A stretch of DNA of 34,425 nucleotides from Nitrososphaerota archaeon. GTDB taxonomy: Archaea; Thermoproteota; Nitrososphaeria; Nitrososphaerales; Nitrosopumilaceae. The translations under genes and the position numbers were made by a program. Of this stretch, positions 23,043 through 31,069 are shown piece by piece; within the stretch, counting starts at the first letter, position 1; every line of letters begins with the position of its first letter. Location of the stretch: positions 1 to 34,425 of the forward strand of contig JAGWHF010000015.1 in the NCBI GenBank assembly GCA_028866895.1, in the 5' to 3' direction. Below the pieces are notes generated by a model, which worked only from the letters and a program-made list of their open reading frames with translations, was not told the DNA's origin and did no database searches.

Positions 23043-23789
23043 ATGAGGCACATCTCCGGCACGATGGTAAGTGAATCGGTCCGGACGGAAAGTAAAGAGT
23101 CAAGCACAACAGCGCTTACCGTGTCGAACCTATCTAAGATATACGACTCGACTGCAGGTAGAGTGATTGCCCTTGACAAGATCAACTTTTCAGTAAAGAA
23201 GGGAGAGTTTGTTTCAATCGTAGGCCCATCTGGAAGCGGCAAGTCTACACTTCTCAACATGATAGGCGCACTTGACAGGCCGACCATGGGCAACGTATAC
23301 ATCAACGGTATAGACATATTCTCACTCGACGATTCCATGATTGCTACGATGAGAAACAACCTTATCGGATTTATCTTCCAGTCATTCAACCTCATCAACC
23401 GGACTACTGTTCTCAAGAATGTCAAGCTGCCAGGAACGATCTCGGGCATGTCAACCGGGAAATCACATGAACGTGCGATGAAAATACTGGAGGCCCTGGG
23501 AATAGGCGACAAGGCAAACCAAAAGCCAGTCAACCTGAGCGGCGGTCAGCAGCAGAGAGTGGCAATAGCAAGGGCGCTGGTGAACAACCCGACAATTGTC
23601 CTTGCCGACGAGCCGACGGGAAACCTCGATACCAAGACAGGTGAGGACGTATTTGACATGCTAAAGACGCTATCCCACAAATACCGGCGCACAATCATAA
23701 TGGTAACACACAATCCGGAGCTTGCCGAGTCCACTGACAGGTCCATCTCAATCAGGGATGGGAGGATAGAAAAAGATGTCACCAATTAA
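23043..23789 (+). CDS. ABC transporter ATP-binding protein (MacB/LolD type)
   Basis: A 248-aa ATPase with Walker A GPSGSGKST (61-69), Q-loop FQSFNLI, signature LSGGQQQR (165-172), Walker B IVLADEPTGNLD (185 on) and H-loop VTHNPE. The sequence pattern is that of the MacB/LolD/FtsE group, which works with FtsX-like permeases and does not pump through the membrane in the classical way. Start: ATG 23043 or ATG 23064; the longer frame back to 22800 overlaps the possible 83-aa gene and adds no domain. The next gene starts 14 bp before its stop, so translational coupling is expected. Confidence 0.9.
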   Translation: MRHISGTMVSESVRTESKESSTTALTVSNLSKIYDSTAGRVIALDKINFSVKKGEFVSIVGPSGSGKSTLLNMIGALDRPTMGNVYINGIDIFSLDDSMIATMRNNLIGFIFQSFNLINRTTVLKNVKLPGTISGMSTGKSHERAMKILEALGIGDKANQKPVNLSGGQQQRVAIARALVNNPTIVLADEPTGNLDTKTGEDVFDMLKTLSHKYRRTIIMVTHNPELAESTDRSISIRDGRIEKDVTN

Positions 23790-25866
23790 GAGCTTGCAAA
23801 GCAAATACTTCGAGGTCTTGGCCATCTTGATGGTGGGAATACTTTTCATGTCCTCCTTTAATGCTCCATCGTACGGCCAGGTAATGCAGGAGAATGACTG
23901 CACCGCACCGCTTACAACTAACATAGATGCCAATTACCAAGGTCCGGTTGCAGTGGATGCATACTGGGTTGATCAGGGCACGACAGATGCGGCAGCAAGC
24001 AATACTACCCCGGTAAAAAAGGAGGTGGGTCCGGGGGAGGGCCCTTCGGTATTTGCCGTTGTGATAAACAACAAGGGTGACAATCCTCTAAACTCCGTGG
24101 TTGGATACCTAAACCTGCCGGATGGTTTTACACCAACTGGTGAGAGCAAGATTCCGCAGCTTTTGCAGCAGTACAATCCTGCATCGAAGGTTGCAAGCAA
24201 CTACGCCCTTGCAAGCTATTATGGGCAGGTGGGAGCCGGAAGCTCTGTTACGCTATTCTTCAACGTAAACGTCCTTCCAACAGCCAAGGTCGGGACGTAT
24301 AGCACGAACATGGTGATAAACTACAAGATAGGGATAGGGGCTGCAGGCCTAAATGTCCAGAGCTGTACCTCAGCACTACTTGAGGTGCCCTTCGTACTTC
24401 CTGGTAAGGTGGTGATGGACGTGACGACGGATACGCCCAACATACTTCCCGCGCATGCGGATCCGATAGCGCTAAGGATTGTCAACAAGGGTTCTGCCAA
24501 CGCGACTGGGGTGATCGCCACAATAACAAACCTCGGCCAAAAGGGGAATTCGGGTTCTAGCGCGACTGGCACACTCACGCTCTCTTCCACCACGACCAAC
24601 GTGGTAAACCTGGGCCCGAACCAATTCAACCTAGGCGACATACCTGCCAACAGCTCAAAAGTGATAAAGACTACGATTTTCCCTGCCACCTCTGCCGCAG
24701 GACAGACACAGGACGTATCCGTCATGTTATCGTACCAGAATGCGTGGGGCAAACAGCTTTCCACGCAGCTTGACACGGGCATCGTGGTCGCACCGATGCC
24801 GCCGGAATCCTTGAGCCTAAGCTATGTGGGAAACTCGACCTCCCCTGTGATAACTTCGGGAAAACTCTCGCCCCTCAATTTTGTGGTCACAAATAACAGC
24901 ACTGCCGAGGCATCAGATGTAGTGGTATCGCTTGTATCACAATCTACGTCGGTCTCGGTTGTTGGCCAGTCTACTTGGACGATACCAAAGCTTGAACCGG
25001 GCCAACAACAATCATTATCGACCAAGGTGTTTGCGGCAAACTCGCTCATTGACACGCCTACTTCCTTCACTCTTACCGGCAACTATGTGGCAAACGGTCA
25101 GACGGAGACCAACTCATTAACACTGGGCGCATTTGTAGTGGGAGACATCAAGCTGCAGATTTACGGCCTCTCGGTAAACTATGTTGGCAACACGCCGCAG
25201 ATTGCAGGCAGCCTTCTGAATCAGGGAAGCACGACGGGATTGTATGGTACCATACAGTTAGCACCTTCGTCACCTCTTCTTGCTGACATCAAGCAGGCAA
25301 GAATATCGGGGGGCAACGGTTCAAGCCTAGAGACATCATTCCAGTCCGCAAACGCGCAGACCCCATCTGGCTCTGCAGGTCCGCAGGGGGGCTTTAGTGG
25401 AGGAAGCCACGGAGGCTATGGAGGTGGAGGCAGGCAGGGAGGGCCAGCAGGAGGACCTGCCGCATCACAACAGTTTCTGGGTGATTTGACATCAGACTCT
25501 CCCATCCCATTTAGCATCCCTCTCTACGGCTTGAACCTTCTCAAGCCGGGATCATATCCAGTCTCCTTCACAGTCGTGTATGCAGACGACCTCAAAAACT
25601 TCCATACAGTGACCATTACCCAGAATCTTGCTGTTGCAAGGGCACCACCGATGCACGTGCAGGTCCAGCAGTCAAGTGTATCGATGATACTGGGCAACCC
25701 GTTCCTCTTGGGTGCAATAGGTGCTGTCTTTGCAGGCGCTCTGGCAGCAGTCATGATTGTCCGGAAGAGAAAGTCGCGCAAAAAGCTGAAGATGCTTGCA
25801 GGAAGCGATACCGATATCGTTTCTGTGCTTGAAGACTCGGACAAGAAGAACAATGAATCCAAGTGA
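23776..25866 (+). CDS. membrane-anchored COG1361/S-layer-like accessory protein of the ABC system
   Basis: A 696-aa exported protein. Signal sequence at about 10-35, then several Ig-like/NEW3-type beta-sandwich domains (for example ADPIALRIVNKGSANATGVI and LSPLNFVVTNNSTAEASDVV), a Gly-rich linker (about 535-562: GGFSGGSHGGYGGGG), another beta domain, a C-terminal membrane helix (about 637-660) and a short basic cytoplasmic tail. Its gene overlaps the ATPase by 14 bp and the permease by 14 bp, so it sits where MacA-like adaptors are found in bacteria. It probably extends the permease outside the cell (inference). ATG 23776 follows GGAGGATAG, a good Shine-Dalgarno sequence. Confidence 0.82.
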   Translation: MSPIKSLQSKYFEVLAILMVGILFMSSFNAPSYGQVMQENDCTAPLTTNIDANYQGPVAVDAYWVDQGTTDAAASNTTPVKKEVGPGEGPSVFAVVINNKGDNPLNSVVGYLNLPDGFTPTGESKIPQLLQQYNPASKVASNYALASYYGQVGAGSSVTLFFNVNVLPTAKVGTYSTNMVINYKIGIGAAGLNVQSCTSALLEVPFVLPGKVVMDVTTDTPNILPAHADPIALRIVNKGSANATGVIATITNLGQKGNSGSSATGTLTLSSTTTNVVNLGPNQFNLGDIPANSSKVIKTTIFPATSAAGQTQDVSVMLSYQNAWGKQLSTQLDTGIVVAPMPPESLSLSYVGNSTSPVITSGKLSPLNFVVTNNSTAEASDVVVSLVSQSTSVSVVGQSTWTIPKLEPGQQQSLSTKVFAANSLIDTPTSFTLTGNYVANGQTETNSLTLGAFVVGDIKLQIYGLSVNYVGNTPQIAGSLLNQGSTTGLYGTIQLAPSSPLLADIKQARISGGNGSSLETSFQSANAQTPSGSAGPQGGFSGGSHGGYGGGGRQGGPAGGPAASQQFLGDLTSDSPIPFSIPLYGLNLLKPGSYPVSFTVVYADDLKNFHTVTITQNLAVARAPPMHVQVQQSSVSMILGNPFLLGAIGAVFAGALAAVMIVRKRKSRKKLKMLAGSDTDIVSVLEDSDKKNNESK

Positions 25867-27124
25867 TATCTTCTCGCTTGCATACGACGCGCTTGTGGAT
25901 AGGAAAGTCAGAACTGTGCTTACTGTCATGATGGTGGTTCTTGGCGCATCACTTGTGGTCGTGATAGACGGCCTTAGCGCGGGCCAGGCGGCCTTTCTTG
26001 CACAGCAGCTCGACTCCCTTGCCACGAACATCATGTACATATCCTCGGGTCAGCACTCCTACCACGGGGATGCATCGTCCTCCGCCTCGCTTATAATAAA
26101 TTCCGCCGTAGTAAACAAGATAAGGGGACTGCCAGACGTCACGGATGTTGTTCCGGAATACAGCGGCGGGGTTACCATTGATTCCTACGGCAACATCCAG
26201 CATGTCTCGGTGACCGGCATGGATCCAACCAAGATAACAGACATGTTGCCTAACGTGCAGTACGTTGAGGGTTCCACCCTCCCGGCTGCAAGCGACAGGA
26301 CTGCCGTGGTAGTTGGGGATTCAATTGCCAATCCTCCTGGCTCGACAACTCCGTTTGTTACGGTTGGTCAGACCCTCACACTTACCTATACATACGCCGA
26401 TTCCTCGGGAAAACAGGAACAGGAGCAAAGGAGTTTCATCGTAGATGCAGTCATGAAGCCTTCGGGCAATCAAAGGATTGACAACGGGCTTATTATCAAC
26501 ACTGATGCTGCAAACCAGCTGTTGCACAAGTCGGGACGATACGACTCGCTGATGGTGCAGACAACCGACGACACGGCCATATCTGCCGTACAGCAGGAGT
26601 TGACAAACCTTTATGGCAAGAGCATGGGAATAATGGTTCCGGCGGCATTCATAGCGGTACGGCAGCAAACGGCCGAGGGAAACGCAATGTTTGTCGAGAT
26701 GATCGGGTTGATAGCACTGATCGTAGGGGCGGTGGGCATAGTGACGACGCTTTACAACTCGGTAAACGAGAGGGTAAGGGAGATCGGCACAATGAAGGCG
26801 ATAGGTGCTCAGAACTCTTCCATAATGGCACTATTCCTTGTGGAGGCGGCTATGATAGGCATCCTTGGGGCTTCAACGGGTCTTGGGATCGGAGTGTTGG
26901 GAGGATATGCCATGACAAGCTTTCCATCACAGCCAGCAGGCCATGGGGGCCCGGGAGGCTTTGGGCCCGCGACCCAAAGCATCAGTTCCTTCCCGCCGAT
27001 ATTTCTCCCGTTGGACCTTGCCAAGGTGTGGCTACTCTCCGTGGCGCTTGCGTTGATGGCTGGGATCTTCCCTGCGTGGAAGGCATCCAGACTCTCGCCA
27101 ATGGTTGCTTTGCGCCGCGAGTAG
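25853..27124 (+). CDS. MacB/FtsX-family ABC permease
   Basis: A 423-aa permease with the FtsX/MacB layout: TM1 (about 20-42), a large extracytoplasmic domain (about 43-275), TM2 (about 283-305) followed by the cytoplasmic NERVREIGTMKAIGAQ coupling helix, TM3 (about 321-356) and TM4 (about 391-413), ending in KASRLSPMVALRRE typical of the family. An unusual Gly/Pro-rich insert (about 359-376: PAGHGGPGGFGPA) lies in the loop between TM3 and TM4. ATG 25853 overlaps the preceding gene by 14 bp. Likely role: mechanotransmission-type export or release of a lipid or envelope substrate with the two upstream gene products. Confidence 0.9.
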   Translation: MNPSDIFSLAYDALVDRKVRTVLTVMMVVLGASLVVVIDGLSAGQAAFLAQQLDSLATNIMYISSGQHSYHGDASSSASLIINSAVVNKIRGLPDVTDVVPEYSGGVTIDSYGNIQHVSVTGMDPTKITDMLPNVQYVEGSTLPAASDRTAVVVGDSIANPPGSTTPFVTVGQTLTLTYTYADSSGKQEQEQRSFIVDAVMKPSGNQRIDNGLIINTDAANQLLHKSGRYDSLMVQTTDDTAISAVQQELTNLYGKSMGIMVPAAFIAVRQQTAEGNAMFVEMIGLIALIVGAVGIVTTLYNSVNERVREIGTMKAIGAQNSSIMALFLVEAAMIGILGASTGLGIGVLGGYAMTSFPSQPAGHGGPGGFGPATQSISSFPPIFLPLDLAKVWLLSVALALMAGIFPAWKASRLSPMVALRRE

Positions 27125-27148
27125 ATCACGTGCTAAAATTTCGTACCC

Positions 27149-27484
27149 TTAGGAACTTAGGATCGTTACTCCTGTTGCCTTTCTTATCTCTTCACGCGGT
27201 AACTTGTTGGCTGCAAGATATACTGCAAGCTTGACGGCATCCTGCCCACCATCTGATATTCTAAGTAGGTTGATTGTTCCAAGATCCTTTGTAGCCTCTG
27301 GGATGGAGTTCAGGCCCTCCCCTACCGGTCTTTCATGGGTCTGCAGGGGCGACACTCTTTTGGCACTTAGGATGGAATCAATCCTGGCAAAGTCGATCTT
27401 CTCAAGCTGTTCCCGCAAGTCCTCCGTATCTCTGAACTCAAGTGTGATCTCCGCAGAGGAAAGCTTGATGTTTATCTTGGCCAT
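27149..27484 (-). CDS. conserved small protein (111 aa), unknown function
   Basis: Not recognised by name. The N-terminal ~35 residues (INIKLSSAEITLEFRDTEDL and a charged helix) look like a short alpha/beta unit; the C-terminal half (INLLRISDGGQDAVKLAVYL, then LPREEIRKATGV) reads as a helical module that resembles a DNA- or protein-binding helix-turn-helix. A CTTTAAT box about 29 nt upstream supports ATG 27484 and a nearly leaderless transcript. It is convergent with the ABC operon and cytoplasmic by composition. Confidence 0.65.
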   Translation of the reverse strand: MAKINIKLSSAEITLEFRDTEDLREQLEKIDFARIDSILSAKRVSPLQTHERPVGEGLNSIPEATKDLGTINLLRISDGGQDAVKLAVYLAANKLPREEIRKATGVTILSS

Positions 27485-27577
27485 ATCTGCTTATGGGATG
27501 GGTTCGGCCTCATTAAAGTTAACCCGAACTTTTCTGACTGGGATGACGTTTGGGTTGGTGCTAAATTGTCAGTTTAA

Positions 27578-27973
27578 TCAGCCGCCAAACCCGTTGTTTC
27601 CAACAAAGGGTGCGTTCGCAGGCTCGTTGTAGGGTTCTGTGACATCGATTCCCTGGTCAGCTGTAACCCTGACGCTTGTTAGGTCGCTGCCGGGGGGAGG
27701 AGAAAGGTCGACCTTCTCGCCAGGGTCCAAAGAAGGGAGCACATCGGGTTTTGCCGTTCCACCATAATCGACCCTGACGTTGGTAAGGGTGTCGATGCCT
27801 ATGTTCTTTATCTCTACGTGGGTCTCCGTATCCATGCTGCCCTTGATTATTATTGGATTGACAGATATGGCATATTTCTCGGTGGGAATTTCCACTATGA
27901 AGCTGAAAACAAGAAATATGACAATGGCCGCAATACCGGCGCCAATTGCAGCTCCGAGTTTGGGGATCTTCAA
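27578..27973 (-). CDS. single-pass membrane protein with external beta domain (131 aa)
   Basis: N-terminal helix (about 8-27, AAIGAGIAAIVIFLVFSFIV) followed by a CARDB-like beta-sandwich (VNPIIIKGSMDTETHVEIKN, then IDTLTNVRVDYGG) and a Pro/Asn/Gly-rich end (APFVGNNGFGG). Probably anchored in the cytoplasmic membrane with the domain outside. The start is TTG at 27973, with a GAAATAAGG box centred about 27 nt upstream, hence leaderless. Function is not known; small beta-domain proteins like this often accompany surface complexes. Confidence 0.68.
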   Translation of the reverse strand: MKIPKLGAAIGAGIAAIVIFLVFSFIVEIPTEKYAISVNPIIIKGSMDTETHVEIKNIGIDTLTNVRVDYGGTAKPDVLPSLDPGEKVDLSPPPGSDLTSVRVTADQGIDVTEPYNEPANAPFVGNNGFGG

Positions 27974-28139
27974 CTGGAGAGTTATGGACTGCTCCTTATT
28001 TCAACGATCCCTTGGCAGGTTGAGTGGAAGGAGCGGGGGCCCATTTGATAATGGCAGGAGCAGGTTCCAGGGCTTGCTTCAGGCACATGGAGCATTTATT
28101 TTTCAAAAAAGACAACAAAATGAGATTAAACTTTTTTAA

Positions 28140-28161
28140 AATATCACCATGTGGTAATATT
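28140..28161 (+). promoter_or_regulatory. 22-bp operator-like palindrome at the J-domain promoter
   Basis: AATAT-n-ACCA (28140-28149) and TGGT-n-ATATT (28152-28161) form a dyad with only two mismatched pairs, including the centre. It overlaps the downstream edge of the TTTTTTAAAA box (28132-28141) and covers the inferred transcript start, the expected place for a repressor. Confidence 0.55.
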
Positions 28162-28162
28162 T

Positions 28163-28681
28163 ATGTCTGAAAACTGCTACCACCTTCTTGGCCTGCGGGA
28201 TGGTGCCTCCATGGATGAGATAAAAACTGCCTACAGGCGGCTTGCACTTCTTTATCATCCTGACAAAAACATCTCAAGGGAGGATGGCGAGAAATTCAAG
28301 GCAATTGCAGAGGCATATAGGATACTCCGTACGAATAATACCTTGACAGGCGCGCGGAGTGGTGATTCTGCATGCGGGTCATGCGTCCCTGCATCTAATG
28401 GCATCTCGGGATGGCTTGGCATTTCACTTGGAAAAATCATTGGTAGTTTGCAGGAATACTGCAGGCGTGCAAAAAAAGCCCAACGTGTGATTTCTGCCTG
28501 CGAGGAACGCATCTTTAGAAACTGTGAGAAAATTGCGAACGGTACAATTTCACATGTGTCTTCGATGGTGGCATCCCAATGCAACCGTGTCCCGTCCTTT
28601 ATTGCCGGATATCTGTACAGGCCCGTAGCGAGGAAGGGGATTGAAACATTCAATGCAAGATTTGGATCGAGAACACGTTAA
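28163..28681 (+). CDS. J-domain (DnaJ-like) co-chaperone, no zinc domain
   Basis: A 172-aa protein. The N-terminal ~60 residues form a J domain (CYHLLGLRDGASMDEIKTAY) with the essential HPD at 32-34 (YHPDKN). The C-terminal ~110 residues carry several Cys (CGSC, and others spaced irregularly) but not the four CxxCxGxG repeats of type I DnaJ, so it is a type III J-protein that would stimulate an Hsp70 partner for an unknown client. ATG 28163 is leaderless from the AT-rich TATA element 25 nt upstream; the in-frame ATG four codons earlier lies inside the palindrome and is not preferred. No DnaK or GrpE gene is nearby. Confidence 0.78.
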   Translation: MSENCYHLLGLRDGASMDEIKTAYRRLALLYHPDKNISREDGEKFKAIAEAYRILRTNNTLTGARSGDSACGSCVPASNGISGWLGISLGKIIGSLQEYCRRAKKAQRVISACEERIFRNCEKIANGTISHVSSMVASQCNRVPSFIAGYLYRPVARKGIETFNARFGSRTR

Positions 28682-28683
28682 AA

Positions 28684-28712
28684 GTATTTTTCTGAAAATT
28701 AATAAAAAAAAG
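28684..28712. terminator. back-to-back T-tract terminators
   Basis: On the plus strand TATTTTTCTG follows the J-protein stop; on the minus strand a run of seven T (complement of 28706-28712) follows the cupredoxin stop. This suits two convergent genes. Confidence 0.5.
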
Positions 28713-28732
28713 GTTGTGGTGTTTCGTACTGT

Positions 28733-29482
28733 TTATCTGCGTCTTGCTGCTGACCAGATTCCAATACCGCTCATTGCTGCTGCCACGATCATTCCTGATA
28801 CCCATGCAACTGATTGCAACGGGCCGATTGGATCGTCAGCCGGAGTGAGTCCTAGCTGCTGGACTACGGCCGATTGATCGGTTGAAGCTGCAGTTGTAGG
28901 CTGTGATGTCTGAACTGGTGCAGTTGTAGGCTGTGATGTCTGAACTGGTGCAGTTGTAGGCTGTGATGTCTGAACTGGTGCAGTTGTAGGCTGTGATGTT
29001 GTAGTGTTTGTCGACGCAGTCGTCATGTTGGACATTCCAGTCATGTTGCTGCTTGGAGCCTGCTGTGTAGAGCTCTGTGTTGGAGCGGCGGCGCCCACTA
29101 TTACCTCGCCAGACATCCACGGGTGGACTTGGCAGAAGTAGTGGTATGTGCCAGGGTTGTTAAAGGTGAACGTAAAGTCATGTCCCGCCGGAATGAGGCT
29201 GCTATCAAAGATAGTGCCTGTCTGGTTGTCCGATGGGTTGCCACTCGTTACCGTGTGGCTGACTTTGTCATTGTTGTTCCATGTTACCGTCGTACCCGGT
29301 GCCACATTTATCACATCAGGGCTGAAGCAGTTGTTTGATTGTGAGCAATCGGGACCAGAACCGGCGCCCGCAGAAATGTTCACAGTCGCACTTGATTCCT
29401 GAGCAAAAGCCGAAGGGGCAATTGCGAGAACCGCAACTAGAGCCAAGACACCAAATAATGCCTTCATTGGTTTTGACTTCAT
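28733..29482 (-). CDS. membrane-anchored blue-copper protein with tandem-repeat stalk
   Basis: A 249-aa exported protein. Signal peptide at about 1-27 (ending AFA), then a plastocyanin-like domain with Cu ligands H76 (VSHTV), C117, H120 and M123 (YFCQVHPWM), plus an extra Cys pair (C46, C52) that could form a disulfide. A Thr/Gln/Pro stalk is made of a 10-residue repeat (TSQPTTAPVQ, three full copies plus a partial) and is followed by a C-terminal membrane helix (about 222-243) and RRR. The copper domain would sit on a flexible stalk outside the membrane as an electron carrier. A consensus TTTATAAAT box lies 26 nt upstream of ATG 29482, so the gene is leaderless and probably highly expressed. 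Confidence 0.9.
   Translation of the reverse strand: MKSKPMKALFGVLALVAVLAIAPSAFAQESSATVNISAGAGSGPDCSQSNNCFSPDVINVAPGTTVTWNNNDKVSHTVTSGNPSDNQTGTIFDSSLIPAGHDFTFTFNNPGTYHYFCQVHPWMSGEVIVGAAAPTQSSTQQAPSSNMTGMSNMTTASTNTTTSQPTTAPVQTSQPTTAPVQTSQPTTAPVQTSQPTTAASTDQSAVVQQLGLTPADDPIGPLQSVAWVSGMIVAAAMSGIGIWSAARRR
28891..28999. repeat. 30-bp tandem repeat inside the cupredoxin stalk
   Basis: Three identical 30-bp units begin at 28891, 28921 and 28951, followed by a 19-bp partial unit to 28999. The identity at DNA level, including third codon positions, indicates recent expansion; each unit encodes ten residues. Confidence 0.95.
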
Positions 29483-29663
29483 AGCCTCAGTAGCAACGAC
29501 ATCAATTTATAAATACTCTGAATTTAGCCATGATCCGTCCGCATCTGGGCATGGTGATCTTTGGACACCAATTTGGACTTTGATTCCTCTCCTTGGGCCG
29601 CCGGGCTGGAAGGGCTTGGCGACAGGAACATGCATTAAATATTGCCGGCTATCTTGTGCAACC

Positions 29664-29804
29664 ATGACAAACATGAAATGCGTTGTCTGCGGGATCGGGT
29701 TCTTTTCTCCCACAGGCTCTGACAAGTGTTCCCGGTGTTCGGGCAAGAAAATTGAGGAATCTGCAGGAGGCCACGATTCCTGCGGTTGTGGTCACCACCA
29801 CTAG
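29664..29804 (+). CDS. 46-aa CxxC mini-protein with His/Cys tail
   Basis: Small protein with CVVC and CSRC pairs 13 residues apart, a minimal zinc ribbon, and a C-terminal HDSCGCGHHH that could bind copper, nickel or zinc. Start ATG 29664 is supported by a TTAAATATT box 25 nt upstream (leaderless); the frame is open further but without signal. A run of six T at 29811-29816 just after the stop is a likely terminator. It is divergent from the cupredoxin gene, so a metal-handling link is conceivable. Function unknown. Confidence 0.7.
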   Translation: MTNMKCVVCGIGFFSPTGSDKCSRCSGKKIEESAGGHDSCGCGHHH

Positions 29805-29914
29805 ATCCTATTTTTTCAGGTCCAACTTACCCCATCTTGGAACCTTTCTTTCTTGAAGGAAAAAATTTTCATTTCTCTTATTCTTAATATTACGATGTTC
29901 TGCATTTTTGATCT

Positions 29915-30985
29915 GTGAAGGCACTAATATACGAAGAATATGCACCAGACGACAATTTTGCTAGGATTCTCACCATAAAAGATGTTCCAGAACCAAAACC
30001 GGAACCTCACGAGGTAGTATTCAAGGTAAAATTTGCCGGCCTAAACCATGACGATATCTGGGGGATGAGGGGAAGGCCAATCGAGATTCCAATGCCGCAT
30101 ATTTCTGGTACTGATGCGGCGGGCGAAGTCGTTGCCATAGGGGATGAAGTTACCTCGGTAAAGGTGGGGGACCGTGTTGTCTCACATGGAAACCTCTCGT
30201 GCAGGATATGTAGGGACTGTACGGAGGGACGTGAATACGACTGCAGGAGCAGAAAGATCTGGGGTTTCCAGACTGGCCCGCTCTGGGGAGGATTCTGCGA
30301 GTATGCCCACCTCCCAGAGGTCAACGTTGTAAAGATTCCGACAGAGATATCGTACGAGGAGGCGGCAGCGGCATCGATGGTGTTGGTGACATCATGGCAC
30401 ATGCTTGTAGGGCGGGCACGGATAAGCCCAGGTCAGATCGTCCTCATCATGGGTGGTACATCGGGGATTGGGACCTTTGGGATCCAGATAGCTAAGCTCT
30501 TCGGATGTAATGTCATAGCTACCGCAAGCCCAGCCAAGCTTGACCAGTGCCTAAAACTCGGTGCCGACTTTGCGGTTGACCACAGGAAGGAGGACTGGGA
30601 CAAGGAGGTCTTCGCCATAACCAAAACCTTGGCAAAAGAAAGGGGGGCAAGACCCGGTGTGGACGTGATATTTGAGCATCTGGGAGGGCGGCATTGGAAC
30701 CAGGAACTTGCACTGCTAAAGTACGGCTCGACAATCGTGACTACAGGAGCTACTACCGGATACGACGTACAAACTGACCTGCGGCACATCTTCTTCAAAG
30801 GGATAAACGTCCTAGGCTCAACTCAGGGATCCCGTGCGGAGCTCATAGATGCATTATATTGGATGTCTAAGCGGAGGATAACCTCAATCGTGGACTCTGT
30901 TTATCCGCTCGAGAACGCGGTCGAGGCCCATACCAAGATGCTCAAGGGGGACTTTGTAGGTAAAATCCTGATGAAGCCGGGCTAA
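29915..30985 (+). CDS. MDR-family zinc-type alcohol dehydrogenase / quinone or enoyl reductase
   Basis: A 356-aa medium-chain dehydrogenase/reductase. The N-terminal GroES-like part includes GLNHDDIWGMRG and GTDAAGEVVAIG. A structural-zinc lobe has CRICRDC and a further Cys seven residues on (REYDC). The catalytic Cys of zinc alcohol dehydrogenases is replaced by Asn in AGLNHDD, as in quinone and acryloyl-/crotonyl-CoA reductases. The Rossmann motif is GGTSGIGTFGIQIAK. NAD(P)H-dependent reduction of an enoyl or quinone substrate is likely. The start is GTG at 29915, leaderless from TTAATATTA about 28 nt upstream. No substrate-defining neighbour. Confidence 0.85.
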   Translation: MKALIYEEYAPDDNFARILTIKDVPEPKPEPHEVVFKVKFAGLNHDDIWGMRGRPIEIPMPHISGTDAAGEVVAIGDEVTSVKVGDRVVSHGNLSCRICRDCTEGREYDCRSRKIWGFQTGPLWGGFCEYAHLPEVNVVKIPTEISYEEAAAASMVLVTSWHMLVGRARISPGQIVLIMGGTSGIGTFGIQIAKLFGCNVIATASPAKLDQCLKLGADFAVDHRKEDWDKEVFAITKTLAKERGARPGVDVIFEHLGGRHWNQELALLKYGSTIVTTGATTGYDVQTDLRHIFFKGINVLGSTQGSRAELIDALYWMSKRRITSIVDSVYPLENAVEAHTKMLKGDFVGKILMKPG

Positions 30986-31069
30986 TCGCTTCCAAATCTG
31001 ATCAATTTCACAATAACGTTAACTGCAGCATATAGAAAGAATGAAAGCGCGGGCTGTGGTCTTTATTCC

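Noticed and set aside
22745-23533. 262-codon minus-strand frame opposite the ABC ATPase
   Set aside because: It is the antisense shadow of a strongly supported ATPase with all catalytic motifs.
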